NCBI RefSeq assembly: GCF_004337985.1
Contig: NC_043741.1
Coordinates: forward strand, 6,148,417-6,212,416
From: Pyricularia pennisetigena
Lineage: Eukaryota > Ascomycota > Sordariomycetes > Magnaporthales > Pyriculariaceae
Reading direction: 5' to 3'
Length of the DNA stretch: 64,000 bases
In this document: one piece after another, positions 1 through 12,496 of the stretch
How positions within the stretch are numbered: position 1 is the stretch's first letter
Layout: the number at the start of each line of letters is the position of its first letter
The notes under the pieces: generated by a model
Databases searched by the model: none
What the model was told of the DNA's origin: nothing
The model's input: only the letters and a program-made list of their open reading frames with translations
Position numbers and translations under genes: made by a program

Positions 1-348
1 CTACAAAGTGCGGGTCGGTGTTGCAGCGGGCAGCGGCAGAAAAAAAATTAGGTATTATATTATAGTGGGAGAAGAGAAGAAAAAAACAAAGAAAGTGACA
101 AGCAAGCAACAAGCGCATAATAATTACGAGATTCTTTTTTGGTGTTGCTGAAGGTTGGCTGTGTTGTTCGACGTAATTCTTGGCGTTGCGCTGCCAACAC
201 AGTTGCCGGCTGCTTGTAGGCCCAATGTCACAACTCTGTTGGCTAGTTGTCTTTTCTTTTGTTTTTCCTCTTTTTTTTCGTCTTCTTTTTTTTCACGTCT
301 CCCAAGTGGTCTTCTTCTGCAAAGGGGCTCTCCTGATCCAGCTCAAGA
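1..348. other. Downstream flank of the transcription factor gene
   Basis: This stretch is T-rich and lies 3' of the minus-strand transcription factor. It probably holds that gene's 3' UTR. I see no convincing coding sequence in it; the open frame on the plus strand from about 155 to 1000 is antisense to the transcription factor. Confidence 0.5.
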
Positions 349-2943
349 TCAAGCCTTTCCTTTGCCCTTGCTCCTCCCTTCGCCGGTCGATGTTGGGGAA
401 TGGGTCTCGGCAAGGGTCGTGGAAGAGCCTCTCCTGACCAGCCCGCTTAGGTGGAGCTTTGAGAATATGTGCCTGACATCAGGCGCGTTCTCGGATTGCG
501 CCGAGACCGCTGTCGCGTTTCGTTCGTCGGCAAAGGCGCGAACGGCCTGCAGCACGGGGCTGAATCCTTCGTTGTTGGGAAGCCACCACCTGACGCAGGT
601 GGCATCTTCAAAAAGCTCGGCCATCATGTTCCGCATGCCCAGGGGAAATATGCATCTGAGCATTGTCATCGCCATGATTAGCAATCTGAGTCGGGGGTGC
701 AAGGCCTCACAAAGGGCTGGGAGTGACGATGCTTGCTGGACGCTTACCCTAATGCTTCCAGCAAGGCAAACTTGCGGCGAATCCATATTTGGTGCTTCGC
801 ATCGTGTGGCAAGAATAACGCCGCAAGGGCCAAGCAGGCTTGTGTTAGTATCAGGCTGCCTCGAGGACTGGAAGGCCACAGCTCGATCGACTCGACGATG
901 CGGCAGATGGCAAAGGCTTGCTCTGAAAGCCGAGCTTGAAGTTCTTCAGTTCCGTCGTCTTGCGTCGGTATGTCAGCCCTTTGGCATTCGTGAAGAATGA
1001 CCACAGTATGCCACTCGCATGAGAGTAGTGTCACAGGGAATAATGGACCCTGGTATAAACTCCCGGGTGCCGAAGCATCAAAGATGCTGTCAGGTCTCTC
1101 GGCCGCCCGTTCGCCGAGGTCTTGAACCAAATAAGCTGGGTCAGAGAGCGCAGGGTCCCACCCGTCCCTCCATGCTCCAAGCCGCTGAGATATACTGGCA
1201 TGTTGGTCCAAGTAGCTTTGATCAGGGGTCGAAGATTGCTTTCCCACCAACAGAGACACTTCTCTCGAAAGAAGACGTAGACGTGCTGAGCACTCCTCGA
1301 TTTTCCAAACCGGGTTCGCGGGATCCTGTAGTGACATGGACTGATAATAGGATACCAGGGATGCGAACCAATCTTCTGGTAGAGCCGCTGCAAAGCCACC
1401 CATCAAGCCGACAAAGACGTCGTATCTGTTATACCATGACAAGATGGTCCGACCAGTTGGGGTTTCGATTATCGACTGCGGAGTGTACAGCTTGGTGAGA
1501 ATCTCGTATGCTGCTCGCTGGTGTCCCATTAGGTTGATCCAATCACCAAGATATTCCTTTGGGTCGCAGGTTGTAGCGTCAGCGTTAGTCCCGGCGCAGG
1601 CGCTAGCCGAATCTTGCAGGGGCTCTTGGGGTCAGAGACAAGCAAGTCTCTAGGCAGGTAAAAGGCCAGTTTGATTGCCTCAAGTCCTGCTTACCTCTAT
1701 TGTTGCCAGTTGCAGAATCGTCAGTAGGGTTGCGGGGCTGTGTTCCTCTTTGCGCTTGAGAAAGCCGAGTAGAATTGTAACACTCTTGTTGTAGTATTGG
1801 AGGAACTGGTGCACCTTTCCGCGAGGGTTTCGAAGAGTACAGTGATAGGCGGCAAACCCCACGACGGCGTACAGAAGGGCTTCGTTCTCGAGCGCAAGAG
1901 CTGGAAGTATGCTCCGGAAAAAGTCATGCGCGTCCGTGAGAATGCCGTAGTGGTAATTGGTTAGATGCTCACAAAAGTAGCCCAGGTAAAAGCGCACATC
2001 TTGGGACAGATGTGCCCATTCCGGCCGCTCACTGCTCCCAAGGCCGGTCAGCTCAGGAAAATTATATGCTGCCGGAGTCACGCTGGCTGTGCCTGTGGAC
2101 GTGGCTGGCGAAGAGACTTTAGTGCCTTCGAGGGATGGTGTTTCTGACCCTTGCCGACCACCTGATGTTATTATCTTGTGTAATTTCGAGGCGGCGCTCG
2201 CTCGGCGAGCTGAAGATCTTGGCTTGGACTGTGCTGAAGGAGTTGATTCACCCGGTTCCTCCTCGTCTATTATCGTATCCAGTTTGAACTCATGGTCATT
2301 GTCGTCTTCATGGTCTTCGCGATCGTCGTGGGACGAGGCAGGACTATTAAGCTGGCTAGTACCTGATGCATCCTTGGTCGACGATGTGGATGACTGAGTC
2401 GTTGTCGAATCGGTTGGGTAGACGCATTCACGTTTTCCTTTGCGGCATCCTAGATGTCCAAAACATTCGTTGGTCAGTTCCTCCTATTCCCATGCGCATT
2501 GGAGACTATAAAGTCCAGGTGCAGATCGTCAAGTGCAACAAACATACTATCACAGATTGGATGTGTCTCGTCGCACTTTTGAGATGCACATGTCAGCAAT
2601 CTCTTAATGAGTTCAGGTATATGAGAAGCAATTCCGTATTCAAGTTCAATACCTTTACTCGCCTATTCCTGCAAGTATAGCATCCAGATCTAGTGCGACG
2701 ATGTTTGACGTGGTCTACACCTTGTGCTGATTTTCGACGACTTCTTGAAGCCTTGGGGACACTGTTGAACATTATAGGCTCCGGGAACCCCGTGAAATAT
2801 CCCAGGTTTTGGTATGAGCCGGCGATGCTAGTTCCGCCTCCTACACTGGTCGCCGATGTTGCTTGCTGTGGGGCATCCTGCGGACTGCTGATTTGTCCAG
2901 CACCTGACATGGACGAGAGAAGATGGTGATAATATTCACTCAT
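349..2943 (-). CDS. Zn2Cys6 transcription factor with fungal-specific C-terminal domain
   Basis: A nuclear DNA-binding regulator of 751 aa. Exons (minus): 2943-2653, 2575-2548, 2449-1695, 1622-748 and 655-349; phase holds at all four junctions. The binuclear zinc cluster has Cys88, 91, 98, 105, 108 and 115 in the exact C-x2-C-x6-C-x6-C-x2-C-x6-C spacing, followed by the usual basic KGKREC and Tyr-Pro. Two introns cut the cluster, leaving a 28-nt exon that codes for CDETHPICD. An acidic, Ser-rich linker follows. The C-terminal half has the family marks LGDWINLMGHQRAAYEIL, LLEALG/CIFPLGMR and WWLPNNEGF seen in the Fungal_trans_2 type, which includes many sterol-uptake-like regulators. The ATG at 2943 was chosen because the only in-frame extension begins with GTG. 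Target genes cannot be inferred. Confidence 0.9.
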
Positions 2944-5152
2944 CTTTGGTCCAGGCCTATTGGTTGGTCCCTCAGTTGTCCCACCCACAGTCGATTTTGG
3001 TCTGAAATGTGTGGCTGGATGATATGCCAGCCTCGTATGTGTTGGTGTGCTTGAACGAAAGTCTTGGAAGAACCGCGCGGGGCGAGGTTTGATGAAAATG
3101 TAATTTTTGAGCGAGCGAGTGGGCGCCTAATAGCGTAACCGCCGCGAAGGCGGAGTAGTGGGAGAAAAAAAAGAGAGAGAGAGAGAGAGAGACAGAGAGG
3201 AGAGGTCCCTGGCCTTGACAGTTTTGATGTCGATGTTGAGAAAGGCAAGGCCAACCTATGCCTAATGCATACCTAACCTTGGCCCGCACGTAAATGCAGC
3301 CTGCTCTGCTCAGAATACGCAGCAAAGTATTAGAGCAGATGCACGTCTAGTCTCCCCACCAAAAGTCGAGAGTGGAGCTACCGATGAAATGCAGACGCGG
3401 GCCGGGGATGGTAAGTGAGTGAATGGCGATAAGGGACACCTTAACTAGCCCTGTATGTCCAGCCTGGATGGTCGATGGCGGTTCTCGGGTAGGTGATTGG
3501 TTCGCCCTGGTATAGTGGGTAGGTAGCTATTCGCCTCAAGGCAGGCAAGTACGTACTGAAAGCAGTACCGTGCAAGTATTGAACTAGAGAATGACAAGGT
3601 GGTGTACAGTAAGCGGCCAAGCTAGACCACATGGGTATATTATGGGTGATTATGCACTGCGAAGGGTTCCCTGCTCGTGAATCTATATCAGAATCGTACA
3701 ATGACAGCACTGGTGGCAATGCCGCTTGGATATATGTAGACGTCTATTAGTCCCAAAGACGTTGACAAGGCCAGGGGGTTTCAACCTTGGGTGAGAGATG
3801 GATGTGGATAGTTGTGAGTGGAGACCTCTGAAGGACAAGGGGGTTTGCTGTCAGAGACGCTGTCAGGGCTTGCAGTGTGGGTAAGTGATACCGGCAAGCA
3901 TTCGGAGATCTTTTTTTGACGTATTGTGGGATAAATTATATGGAGCGTCTGTTATGGAGGCGATCACCTGTGATTTGTGCGAGATCGTCAGAGTCATAGC
4001 ATCGTTTCGTGTGAGCCAGGAGGCTTCAAACAAGGCTTCCCCTGGTGATGGGATACTTGCCCTATGAGTTCACTACATACCTGTTCGCCGAGAAGGTGTG
4101 AATCGATTCCAGACTATGTTACTTTGTGTTCCAGTCGAGGACCTGCTTACAGTTTATAACAGAGTGGTATCCGCGATACCACAACTGCCCCGCAAACATT
4201 TTGTAAAGATCTAGTGAGCCAGAATACTTGCCGCCTAGGGCTGCTGATCGGAGTAAAACCAAGACAGGGAGGTACATCCATCACTCCGGATAATATTCGA
4301 ATACCAGAAAAAGGGCCAGCGGGGCCAAGAACGAGTCACGGCCATAACAAAGAGAGCAGGGGTCAGAGGCTGATAAAATGACCACTTGCCAATCGAGCCA
4401 AGCGTCCCATGTAAGGATTCAAGCCTGAGACGACATTGAATCTGCTATTTTGGAGGGCGGCTACGTACTGTAGTCAGGTACAAAGGAACGGTTAACCAGT
4501 TGATGGGTTGGGTAAGTGAGTTGGGTATCCCTGGATTTGACTTCAAGTATAGCAAGGGCCGAAAAGCATTGTGAGGTTTGCAATGTATGTATGTATGTGT
4601 CTGGGCGATCGACAAAAGTCCTGCAATGTAGAGTAGGGTGAGCGTAAATGGATGTGACATGCATGAGGATACCTCAAGACATGGGATGACAGGCCCAGAT
4701 GTCAAGGAGATTTGCTCAGTTCCACATGCAGCTGACTTGTATTCCTTTCTCAAAGGTGGCATAAGCTACTACTACAGATGGGGTTTGCGATCACCGGAGC
4801 TCCCAACAGGGGCAGGCTGCTATTATTAAAAGGGTCGTTCAATACTGTCCAACAGTGACCGAGCGCGTGACGGTGTACAATGGAGAGATGCTCCCGACAA
4901 GGGCAAGTTCAGAAGATAATACTGGCCCCATGCCGCCAGACTGGCAAGGGATGTAGATGACATCTATGTTTTCGGGAGTGATGAGGCAGTCGCATGGCAA
5001 TTGGTGGGTGTCTTGCAGGAATATCGATGGAGTTCTTGACCAGGTAGGTGGCGATGGACGTTGCATATCAGGCACGGGACATGACCGGGAGAAGATGAAA
5101 GGGTCAGTATGCAAAGCATGGAAATGGACGATGGCGGTCTTGGCCAGTGTCC
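2944..5152. other. Intergenic region upstream of the transcription factor
   Basis: It should contain the transcription factor's promoter and 5' leader next to 2943. I see short open frames on both strands but no splice-linked coding pattern, no RNA gene and no intact mobile element. A GA microsatellite lies at 3172-3192 and a short TATG run near 4580. Confidence 0.5.
3172..3192. repeat. (GA)n microsatellite
   Basis: About ten GA units follow a short A run, some 230 bp upstream of the transcription factor start codon. It may lie in the promoter or 5' UTR. Confidence 0.85.
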
Positions 5153-5240
5153 AAAAAAAAAAAAAAAAAAAAAAANNNNNNNNNNNNNNNNNNNNNNNNN
5201 NNNNNNNNNNNNNNNNNNNNNNNNNNNNNNNNNNNNNNNN
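5153..5240. other. A23 homopolymer running into an assembly gap
   Basis: Twenty-three A residues at 5153-5175 are followed at once by 65 N (5176-5240). Sequence resumes with a G-rich stretch. The true length and content here are unknown. Confidence 0.95.
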
Positions 5241-7444
5241 AGGGGGGCGTCATAAAATCAGGCGTGAAAACGGTTAGCAAACGACCCATCCGGTCGGAAC
5301 TGCATGATAACCATGTGACATCAGACCCGATGGTAACGTCAAGAACCCACAAGAGTTGCAGTGACAGTAAACCAGGTCATTTCAAAGTGAGGAGCGGTGA
5401 TGTTGCAACGGATTCGACCGCTGGGGATAGACTTGTGTTGCCTAGGTAGTGTGATTCGTGGCCCGCAAGAAGTCATTGCGAGTGTACAATACACCAAGGT
5501 TCAACACAAGGGGCGTCGGATAGGGAGCTGAAGTAAATGGAGAAGGCCCCATAAATTCTGGCGGCTACTGTTGCCATCTTTTGGTAGCGATGTAATCCCT
5601 GGGCCGACGAGGATCAAGACAAGGCTATCAGGTGCAGGGATTAGCTGTAGATACTACGTGGTAATTAAGTACGAAGTACACGAAGTACGTAGCGTAGTAG
5701 CCATTGCACTGCAAGGCCCTGCAAGGGCGGAGAGATAGCAGGGGGAGGGGCGGCTCATAACTGAGCGCGGCGTGGTTTGATCAACGGCCCGCATATCAGT
5801 GACCGGCAAGATATGGGACGAAGCCATCCGCATGGTTCAAGCAACAGAAAAGGGCAAAAGACAAAGGGGGAAAATGACAATAAGGCTCTTGGCATGACTG
5901 GGAGGGGCTGTAGATCATAACTGGGAACTTGGGAAGTTTTTGACCACTTTTGTAATTATCTTTCACAACGGCTTTTTGTAGAGTTGTGCCCTAGAACAGC
6001 AATTCGTTTGCAACGAATATTCTCGGAGAGATTCAGCTAGAAAAAGAAAACAAAAATAAATAAAAAATAAAAAAAAATCACACATTCTGAGACGAGCTTC
6101 CTAAATCATGCCAAGGGCTATTGACATTCCAGAAACACTCCTACGGTGAAATAAATGATTGGACTTTTATTAGACAAGGTATAGTTGAGATGGAAAATGG
6201 AGACAGTAATAGGAGGAAAAAAAATAGATCCAAAGATTCTCGAAAGCCAACCGAGTAGTACTGTAGTACTTTGAAAGGTGGGGATGTATGCAACTTGCTG
6301 AAAAGAGATAGCCACTTACGTATACAGGTAGGCTATTTGGCTTCAATGTCATCCAATGTCTTGTTGGATTTAGCCGGCAGGGCGATCGAGGCCCATTCCA
6401 TTCCAAGCTTGGGGGGGCAGCGTGCCAAGACAAGCAGGGGAGGTAGAAGTCGGGAGGTCGCACCAAGGACAAGGACAGGCATTGATTGACTAAGAACTGA
6501 CTGAAGGACCACCAGGCTGGCTGAGTGGCCGAGGTGAGCCGAGGTAACTGGGCAGTCCTGTCGCGACCCAGTCGATGGTGGTCTCCTCCATGGTTTAGTG
6601 GCGTTAATTTGAGAATCTGAATGGTCGATATCGCCCGCGGGAGGACCGGGAGGGTGGGCGTCTTTCCTGCCTTCTCCTCCGGCGATGATGCCATCCCATC
6701 CAATACAGTCAAAACAGTAATTAATTACGGTACTGCATGAGGGAGTTTTGCAGCAAGCCGAGGAACTAATTACTGTCTGTCCTAAGCGATGCGCTCGTCG
6801 CCACTGAGCGGTATACAACTGGTGGTGTCGCGCCGAGAATGGGGATCGAGAGCTGTCCTTACTGTCGGGCGGTGGGGAAGCCGTGTCTGAAAACCCAGAG
6901 CCGTGTGTGAGCCAAAGTTGGTTTCCAGCGACCAGGGGACGAGGGAAGGATATCGAGAGAATTTAGTCGTCTGGGGTCCGGACCATTATCACGTGAAGCC
7001 CTGTCAATTCAGTGGGATCGCAGTGGATCCCACGCTTGGATATCGGACCAGGTAAGATAGCCGCTGCCTCCATCCATCCAGTACCTGACGAGATGACCAA
7101 GGTACGTACCTTAAATTCTGGACAGCAATCAGGGTCCGGATTCCAAAGTCCCGTCTCAGGTCTGTGCGTTACCAACCCGCTCGGTCTTCGGGAAACGGGG
7201 AGGCCATAGCTAGAATCGACTGGGTTGATTAAGGTGGGTGTGGGTGGATAGGTTGGAAAGGATGAGCGACATGAGATCTCCGCGACTTCAGACGAATATT
7301 ATCTGCCATGATATTATGCATTCGGGGAACCGGGAGCCCGCGGTCCCTGGCCGAGATTTGCAGCGTGTGAAATCTTGTAGGGCAGAGTCACGCCGAGACA
7401 CACAAACACTCACGCATGAACTGGTGTTGGCTGATCACTGTAGT

Positions 7445-7480
7445 TACCTACCTACCTACCTACCTACCTACCTACCTACC
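7445..7480. repeat. (TACC)9 tandem repeat
   Basis: Nine perfect TACC units. Short TACC/GGTA runs also recur elsewhere in the window, for example near 27350. Confidence 0.95.
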
Positions 7481-8966
7481 CTACATAGTACATACTACGT
7501 ACAGTATATGCATTTGCTTCAAACAAACCTTGTCACACCCCCTCAAAACAGCAGGCTCACCCACATTGATGGGAGTCATGTACAGTCGAACGAAACAATG
7601 GATAAAAGCCCGGTCATGCATATAAAAAGTTTACCTGTTTGACTTACAACTCAGATATTAATAGTACCTGAAATAACATCAGCGGTGATTCGCAAAATTC
7701 CCCGTATTTTGTATTTTGTGCGGAAGAAATCAATACGGCAGCACCAATACTCCATAGGTACCAGCAACTACCGGCAGCATCCGATGGGGTCCGACCTGTA
7801 CCTGCACCCCTTGCACCAGTACCGCTGCTGGTGTTACCACAATTCCTCGCTCACTTAGGTAAACTACCAATAACCTCCGCTGGCACGAATAAAGCACCAC
7901 GCATGCGATCCACCTTCTGGGTACTCCACCAACTGATCCATAGTGGAGAGGGCACGCAGGTTTTCCGTCCGTGCCGTTTTCGTAACGCGTATCTCAGGAA
8001 CCACAACTGACTGGGTTTATTGGGCAAAATGGCAAAGATTGTCTGGCAAAGGTCTTAGCATCTGGCCAGCCTGTTTATCCGTTGTGAGGTGCCGAGATGT
8101 CCTGACTGTGGAGAATTGCGTGAGCGAGGGGTGATAGGGAAGAATGAGGAACGAAAGAGAATACTAGACCAACCGAGAGGTAGTCGGTCTAGACTAGAGT
8201 AATTACTACGTTATAGAATCACGGGAAAAAGAAAAAAAGAAAAAAAATTCAAATCTCCCATACACGGATTGAGCTTACAGCCCAGGTGGAGTCATCTTTT
8301 AACTGCTGACTCTATGCAAGGAGGATTCGCCTAAATTATAGTAACATCGTGCCATTTTTGAGATAAAGTAAGGTATAGGGATGATCGAAGATGGAAATAC
8401 CTAGATGTAATTAATAAGACACTAGGCAGAATTGATCAACTTTTCAAGCTTGTTGCCTTCACATCCCCAACCCCATATACAGCTCCACGTCGCCCGCTCA
8501 GGCGTTTAGCAAAGGGTCATCAAAAGAAGGGCAAAGTTTCGTCGGGTCGGGTCTGGAACGAGACGACCTCGGTGCTATCGACCATACCAAAATAGCCACG
8601 CATAAGCTGCTGAAATGTAAGGGGAAAAAAAAAAATAAAAGTACAAGACAGGGTCAAGTTAGACAGCTGGGGAGCCCAGCGCTAAGGACAATAGTTGCGC
8701 GCCTGGGATGCCTGCCCACTGTTGGTCACCACTAACTAACCTTGCCTTCCTAGTACTCGGATTCCGCCAATGTCTGTTTTGGTTTCAGGTGAAGAATCGG
8801 AGGCTCTCGAAGTGGTAAGACCTAAGGAGTGTTGATTTCCTTCCGGCGAGGCGAATCAAAGGGCAGGCGGGCAGGAATTCGAAAGAAAGAAGTAGAGAAT
8901 GTGTGTGTTAGTTGATATAGATAGGTAAACGAGGGCTTGACAGCCTGGATCCCTCCCAGAGAAAAT

Positions 8967-8979
8967 TCTCTCTCTCTCT

Positions 8980-9016
<37 letters not shown>
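8967..9016. repeat. (TC)8 followed by T34
   Basis: A dinucleotide tract passes directly into 34 T residues. It is one of the longest homopolymers in the window and lies in gene-free DNA. Confidence 0.95.
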
Positions 9017-9017
<1 letters not shown>

Positions 9018-10605
9018 ACCCCTGGATTTAACACCACCACCACCTAACTATTCATTCATTGTTACACAAGGTAGCTACCTATCCTTCAGGTACCATGTAC
9101 TGTGGACGGAGTATGTACAAAGTAGGTAAGCGTTTTACACAAACTAGCACAACTATCCCAGTCAGTTGGGTCTGTGAAGCCCAAATTGACAATTGGTGCT
9201 GGGTATAATACTTGCAGATATAGGCCAGGTCTTCCCGCAATATTGTTGCTCATCGCATTCGTCTTCCAATGATTTACCCGGCGGTTGATATTGAAACGTT
9301 CTGCGATTCATTGCTGGTATATCATGTCCACAAGAGCCCCATTCCATCGGTGTTACTCCTTTAGTATTCATTGCTTTACCAGGCGATATGGGACGAACTC
9401 ACATGAACTCAACCTCTCGTCGATCAAAGCCCCCAACTCGCATGACGAGGCCCACATGAGCTAGTTTTTCACTACATACTTCGTAACGACTACCGTATTG
9501 CATCCGCGGAGTAGGTTCCCGCTACCCCATTGTTGGGATTGGTTACACACTCTCTGCCTACGTGGTTAGTAAATCACAGCTCCGTCGTTGCAGCCAACCT
9601 CAAAGCTGTTTTGTTTGTAAGCTCGCATTACTTGTGATGGTAGTATTTAGTCTAGTCTTGCGGAGGCGCGGTTAGTTAAGGTCTTGCCAGACCTACTGTA
9701 CGCTGGCGGAAATATTTTTCATTTGCTCCTTCAGCCGACTGCCCTGGAATAATTTCTCTTGTGTGTGTCGCATCATCAGTCCTGTAGTCTAGATCCTAAA
9801 GTCTCAACTGTAAAGGTGCGACCATGACTCTCTTTTGTGCGGATCCAGATCTTTCATGCAAAGCCGAGGATTTTCTAAGTCAACGATGGGTGGGCTGATG
9901 TAATCAGTCTAGTCTGACCCACATGGCGCCAATTCAAAACCTTAATTGGCTGCTTCGTGGGTGTCCCTTTTACCGAAAAAAGAAAGGGGCAAGGAGCCCC
10001 AGATGAAACTGGCCAGAGCACAATGGCACCAGAGAGAAGCCCACCATAGGTAGCTGCTATCCCGGTTGTTTGCCCATAGCTGGTGCGAAAAAGTTAACCT
10101 TAGGTTTGTGATGCCGGGGAAGCTTTTCTCTCGCCCCTTGACACCCTCCGAACCCGCATCCGAAAAGGTGAGGTCAGTCTCGTCCTGTTCGAGTTGCCCA
10201 TCACAATTTTGAAGGAGTCGTCACCGCCCCCCTGATCCTGAGATATTTCAAGAACGAACGAACCAACGGCGTAAGCTACGATTTGGGTAAGCAAGAGGGA
10301 GATGAGCCGGGATCTGAACTCAAGGACGCCAGCTGTCATTTTGAAGATCAGGATCACAGCATTGAATGCCCAGAACCAGGACCAAGACGATCACACGCCG
10401 CCGGAAAATTGAAACCGAATGAATTTTTGTTATCTTTTTTTTATCACCCAAACGACTCCAATTGCAGCAGAGGAAAATAAAAAATAAAAATAAAGAATAA
10501 AACAAACCCAATAAAAAAAATAAAATAAAACATAACCCCCTATTTTATTTTATTTTCAGTCACAACGAATCGGCATCGCCCAGCCGCACCCACCCAAAAC
10601 CCGCC

Positions 10606-11537
10606 ATGGAAGACATCCTACTCGCCCTCAGCAATGGCGACTGGCACAAGGATCCCGGGACGATCTCGATCCTGGTCTTGACAGTCCTGGCATTCCTGGT
10701 GCCAATGATCTACGTGTACCCCCCTTTCCCCCCACGGGAGAGCGACGCCCTCGCAGAGACGCACTCCAAGGTCGGCCTCGAGCCGTCTGCGGCCAAGCCG
10801 GGTCTCAGGGCCGCCCAGGCCCTGCCGTCCGATGTCCTGTCTGCCGGTCCGCCGCGGGTGCAGAGTCTTTGGATCTACCCCGTCAAGTCGTGCGCCGGCA
10901 TAGAGCTCGATCACAGCACGGTCCTGCCCTCGGGCCTCGAGTTTGACAGGCTCTTCACCTTTGCCCAGCTCAAGAGCCCCTTCCCCGTCCGCTTGGATGC
11001 GGACGCGGACGAGAAGAGCCGTCACGGCTGGGAGTTCATCACCCAGCGCCAGTTCCCCGCCCTCGCTAATGTTCACGTCGAGCTGTGGCGGCCGGACCGG
11101 GTCAAATGCGAGCGCCGCGGCGAAAAGATCCGCGAGTCCTACCTCATTCTCCGCTTTCCCTGGATGGAGGAGGGCTTCCGCGGCACCATGGCTTGGGTTG
11201 CTGCAAAGACCCTTCGTGGCATAGACGCCCGTCCTGAAAAGGAGATCATGCTTCCCGTCGAGTTCCCGTCCGAAGCGGATATCAAAAGCAAGGATTACAA
11301 GTATGAGAGCGTCAGGATCTGGAAGGAAACAGTTACGGCCCTCAACATGTCCTCAGAGCTGTCCGATGAGCTCCAGAGGTATCTGGGAGTCAGCAACAAG
11401 CTGGCCCTGTTCAGGATAGATCCTGATAAGCTCCGTGAGGTTTACCGTGGTGCCCCGAGCAGCGAGGTTGCGGGATACCAGCCAGTGACGGGTTTCCAAG
11501 ACGCTGTATGTTGACACATGCACTCAGCCTCCTTCTT

Positions 11538-11574
<37 letters not shown>

Positions 11575-12181
11575 CGTGAATTTGTTTTGAAGGACCGCAC
11601 TAACTCGAGGGCATGACCAGTTTCCCCTGCACCTACTGAATCTGAGTAGTGTGCGGGATCTCAACGACAAAATTGCGCAGGATGAGAACCTGAAGACTTT
11701 GGACGCACGGAGGTTCCGAGCCAACATCATTCGTAAGTAGCCCATCGCGGAACAACGGCTTTTTTTTTTTTTCGGTGACTCGTTTTCATACTCACGTTCT
11801 TCTGTTTCTGATTCTTTTTCGTTTTCAGTCATCGGGATGCCGCCATATGAAGAGGAGAAGTGGAAATCCATCCAGCTCGTTTCGGACGGCAAGTCCGCGG
11901 AAGAGAAGGCCGAATTCCACGTGTCTTGCCGCACAGTCAGGTGCAAGATGCCTAACGTAGACCCAGACAACGGCATCAAGCACGCGAAAGAGCCCGACCA
12001 CGCCTTGAGGAAGTACAGGAATGTAGACGAAGGGGCACCGCTTAATGGGTGCCTTGGAATGCAATTGACACCCATGTTTGAGAAGACAGGCAGCCGGGTG
12101 TTGGAGTTGGAAAGCATTATAAAGATCGGAATGGAGGTGAAAGTGAAGAGCCTTGGATCTCACAAGTACATCAAGCAATAG
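10606..12181 (+). CDS. MOSC domain protein with N-terminal membrane anchor (mARC-like)
   Basis: 454 aa from exons 10606-11505, 11621-11732 and 11829-12181. Residues about 20-40 form one hydrophobic helix (ISILVLTVLAFLVPMIYVY). The MOSC N-terminal beta-barrel begins near residue 85 with VQSLWIYPVKSCAGIEL, and the MOSC core near the C-terminus has CRTVRCKMPNVDPDNG and a final GCLGMQL. In eukaryotic mARC enzymes the MOSC fold binds the molybdenum cofactor through a conserved Cys and reduces N-oxygenated compounds with cytochrome b5, anchored by an N-terminal helix. The same role is inferred here. The first acceptor (CAG, 11618-11620) was picked because it restores GFQDA/FPLHLL in frame and has a CTAAC branch site nearby. 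Intron 1 carries a T33 run. The gene converges on SMC2, with 315 bp between stop codons. Confidence 0.87.
11539..11571. repeat. T33 homopolymer inside MOSC intron 1
   Basis: Thirty-three T residues on the sense strand fill more than a quarter of the 115-bp intron, upstream of the CTAAC branch site. Confidence 0.95.
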
Positions 12182-12496
12182 ACCAGATCTACAGAACACA
12201 TGGAAACCCATCCTAGACCATCCGAACCTCAAAATAATGGGAGCGAATCCCTTGAACAATCAAGTGATATAACAGACAGTCCAGTACACGATCCAGAGCA
12301 AATAAACAAAACCGAGCCCCTAGCCTTGCTAGAAACACAACAAAAATAAAGTGTCGTCCCGTCATATTTAGGTATTCATCCGTATCCCAGCCCGTGCAGT
12401 TTGCCGAAAATTCCGCCAACGCCGTCCCATCACACCAAGCCAGCACACATGTACGCTTCGTCTAAAAAGAAACAGCCAAGCCAGTATCCCCTCAGC
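12182..12496. other. Convergent 3' region between MOSC and SMC2
   Basis: A 315-bp tail-to-tail spacer that should hold both 3' UTRs. No further feature is seen. Confidence 0.6.

Larger units (their letters stand above)
5241..10605. other. Gene-poor intergenic block
   Basis: About 5.4 kb without a gene I can support. Open frames, for example on the minus strand at 6170-6818, show no codon bias, domain or splice partner. The block holds a (TACC)9 repeat, a TC tract fused to a T34 run, short palindromic GTACGAAGTAC-like sequence near 5670-5700, and a weak candidate for a decayed LTR at 9531-9809. The last few hundred bases are probably the promoter of the MOSC gene. Confidence 0.45.

Noticed and set aside
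744..777. A 31-nt intron with acceptor CCCAG (717-719) in the transcription factor
   Set aside because: It is too short for fungal splicing. The 92-bp intron 656-747 keeps phase and restores the expected LLEALG/CIFPLGMR junction.
155..1000. 281-codon open frame on the plus strand
   Set aside because: It is antisense to the well-supported transcription factor exons, has no domain, and its start is T-rich low-complexity translation.
6170..6818. Overlapping minus-strand open frames of 160-180 codons
   Set aside because: No codon bias, no family pattern and no splice partner on either side.
7445..7480. (TACC)9 as a CRISPR-like or telomere-like array
   Set aside because: It is a plain microsatellite: no spacers, and the unit is not a telomeric repeat.
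11581..11620. Other acceptors (GAAG, CGAG) for MOSC intron 1
   Set aside because: They break the reading frame; only the CAG at 11618-11620 gives FPLHLLNL in phase.
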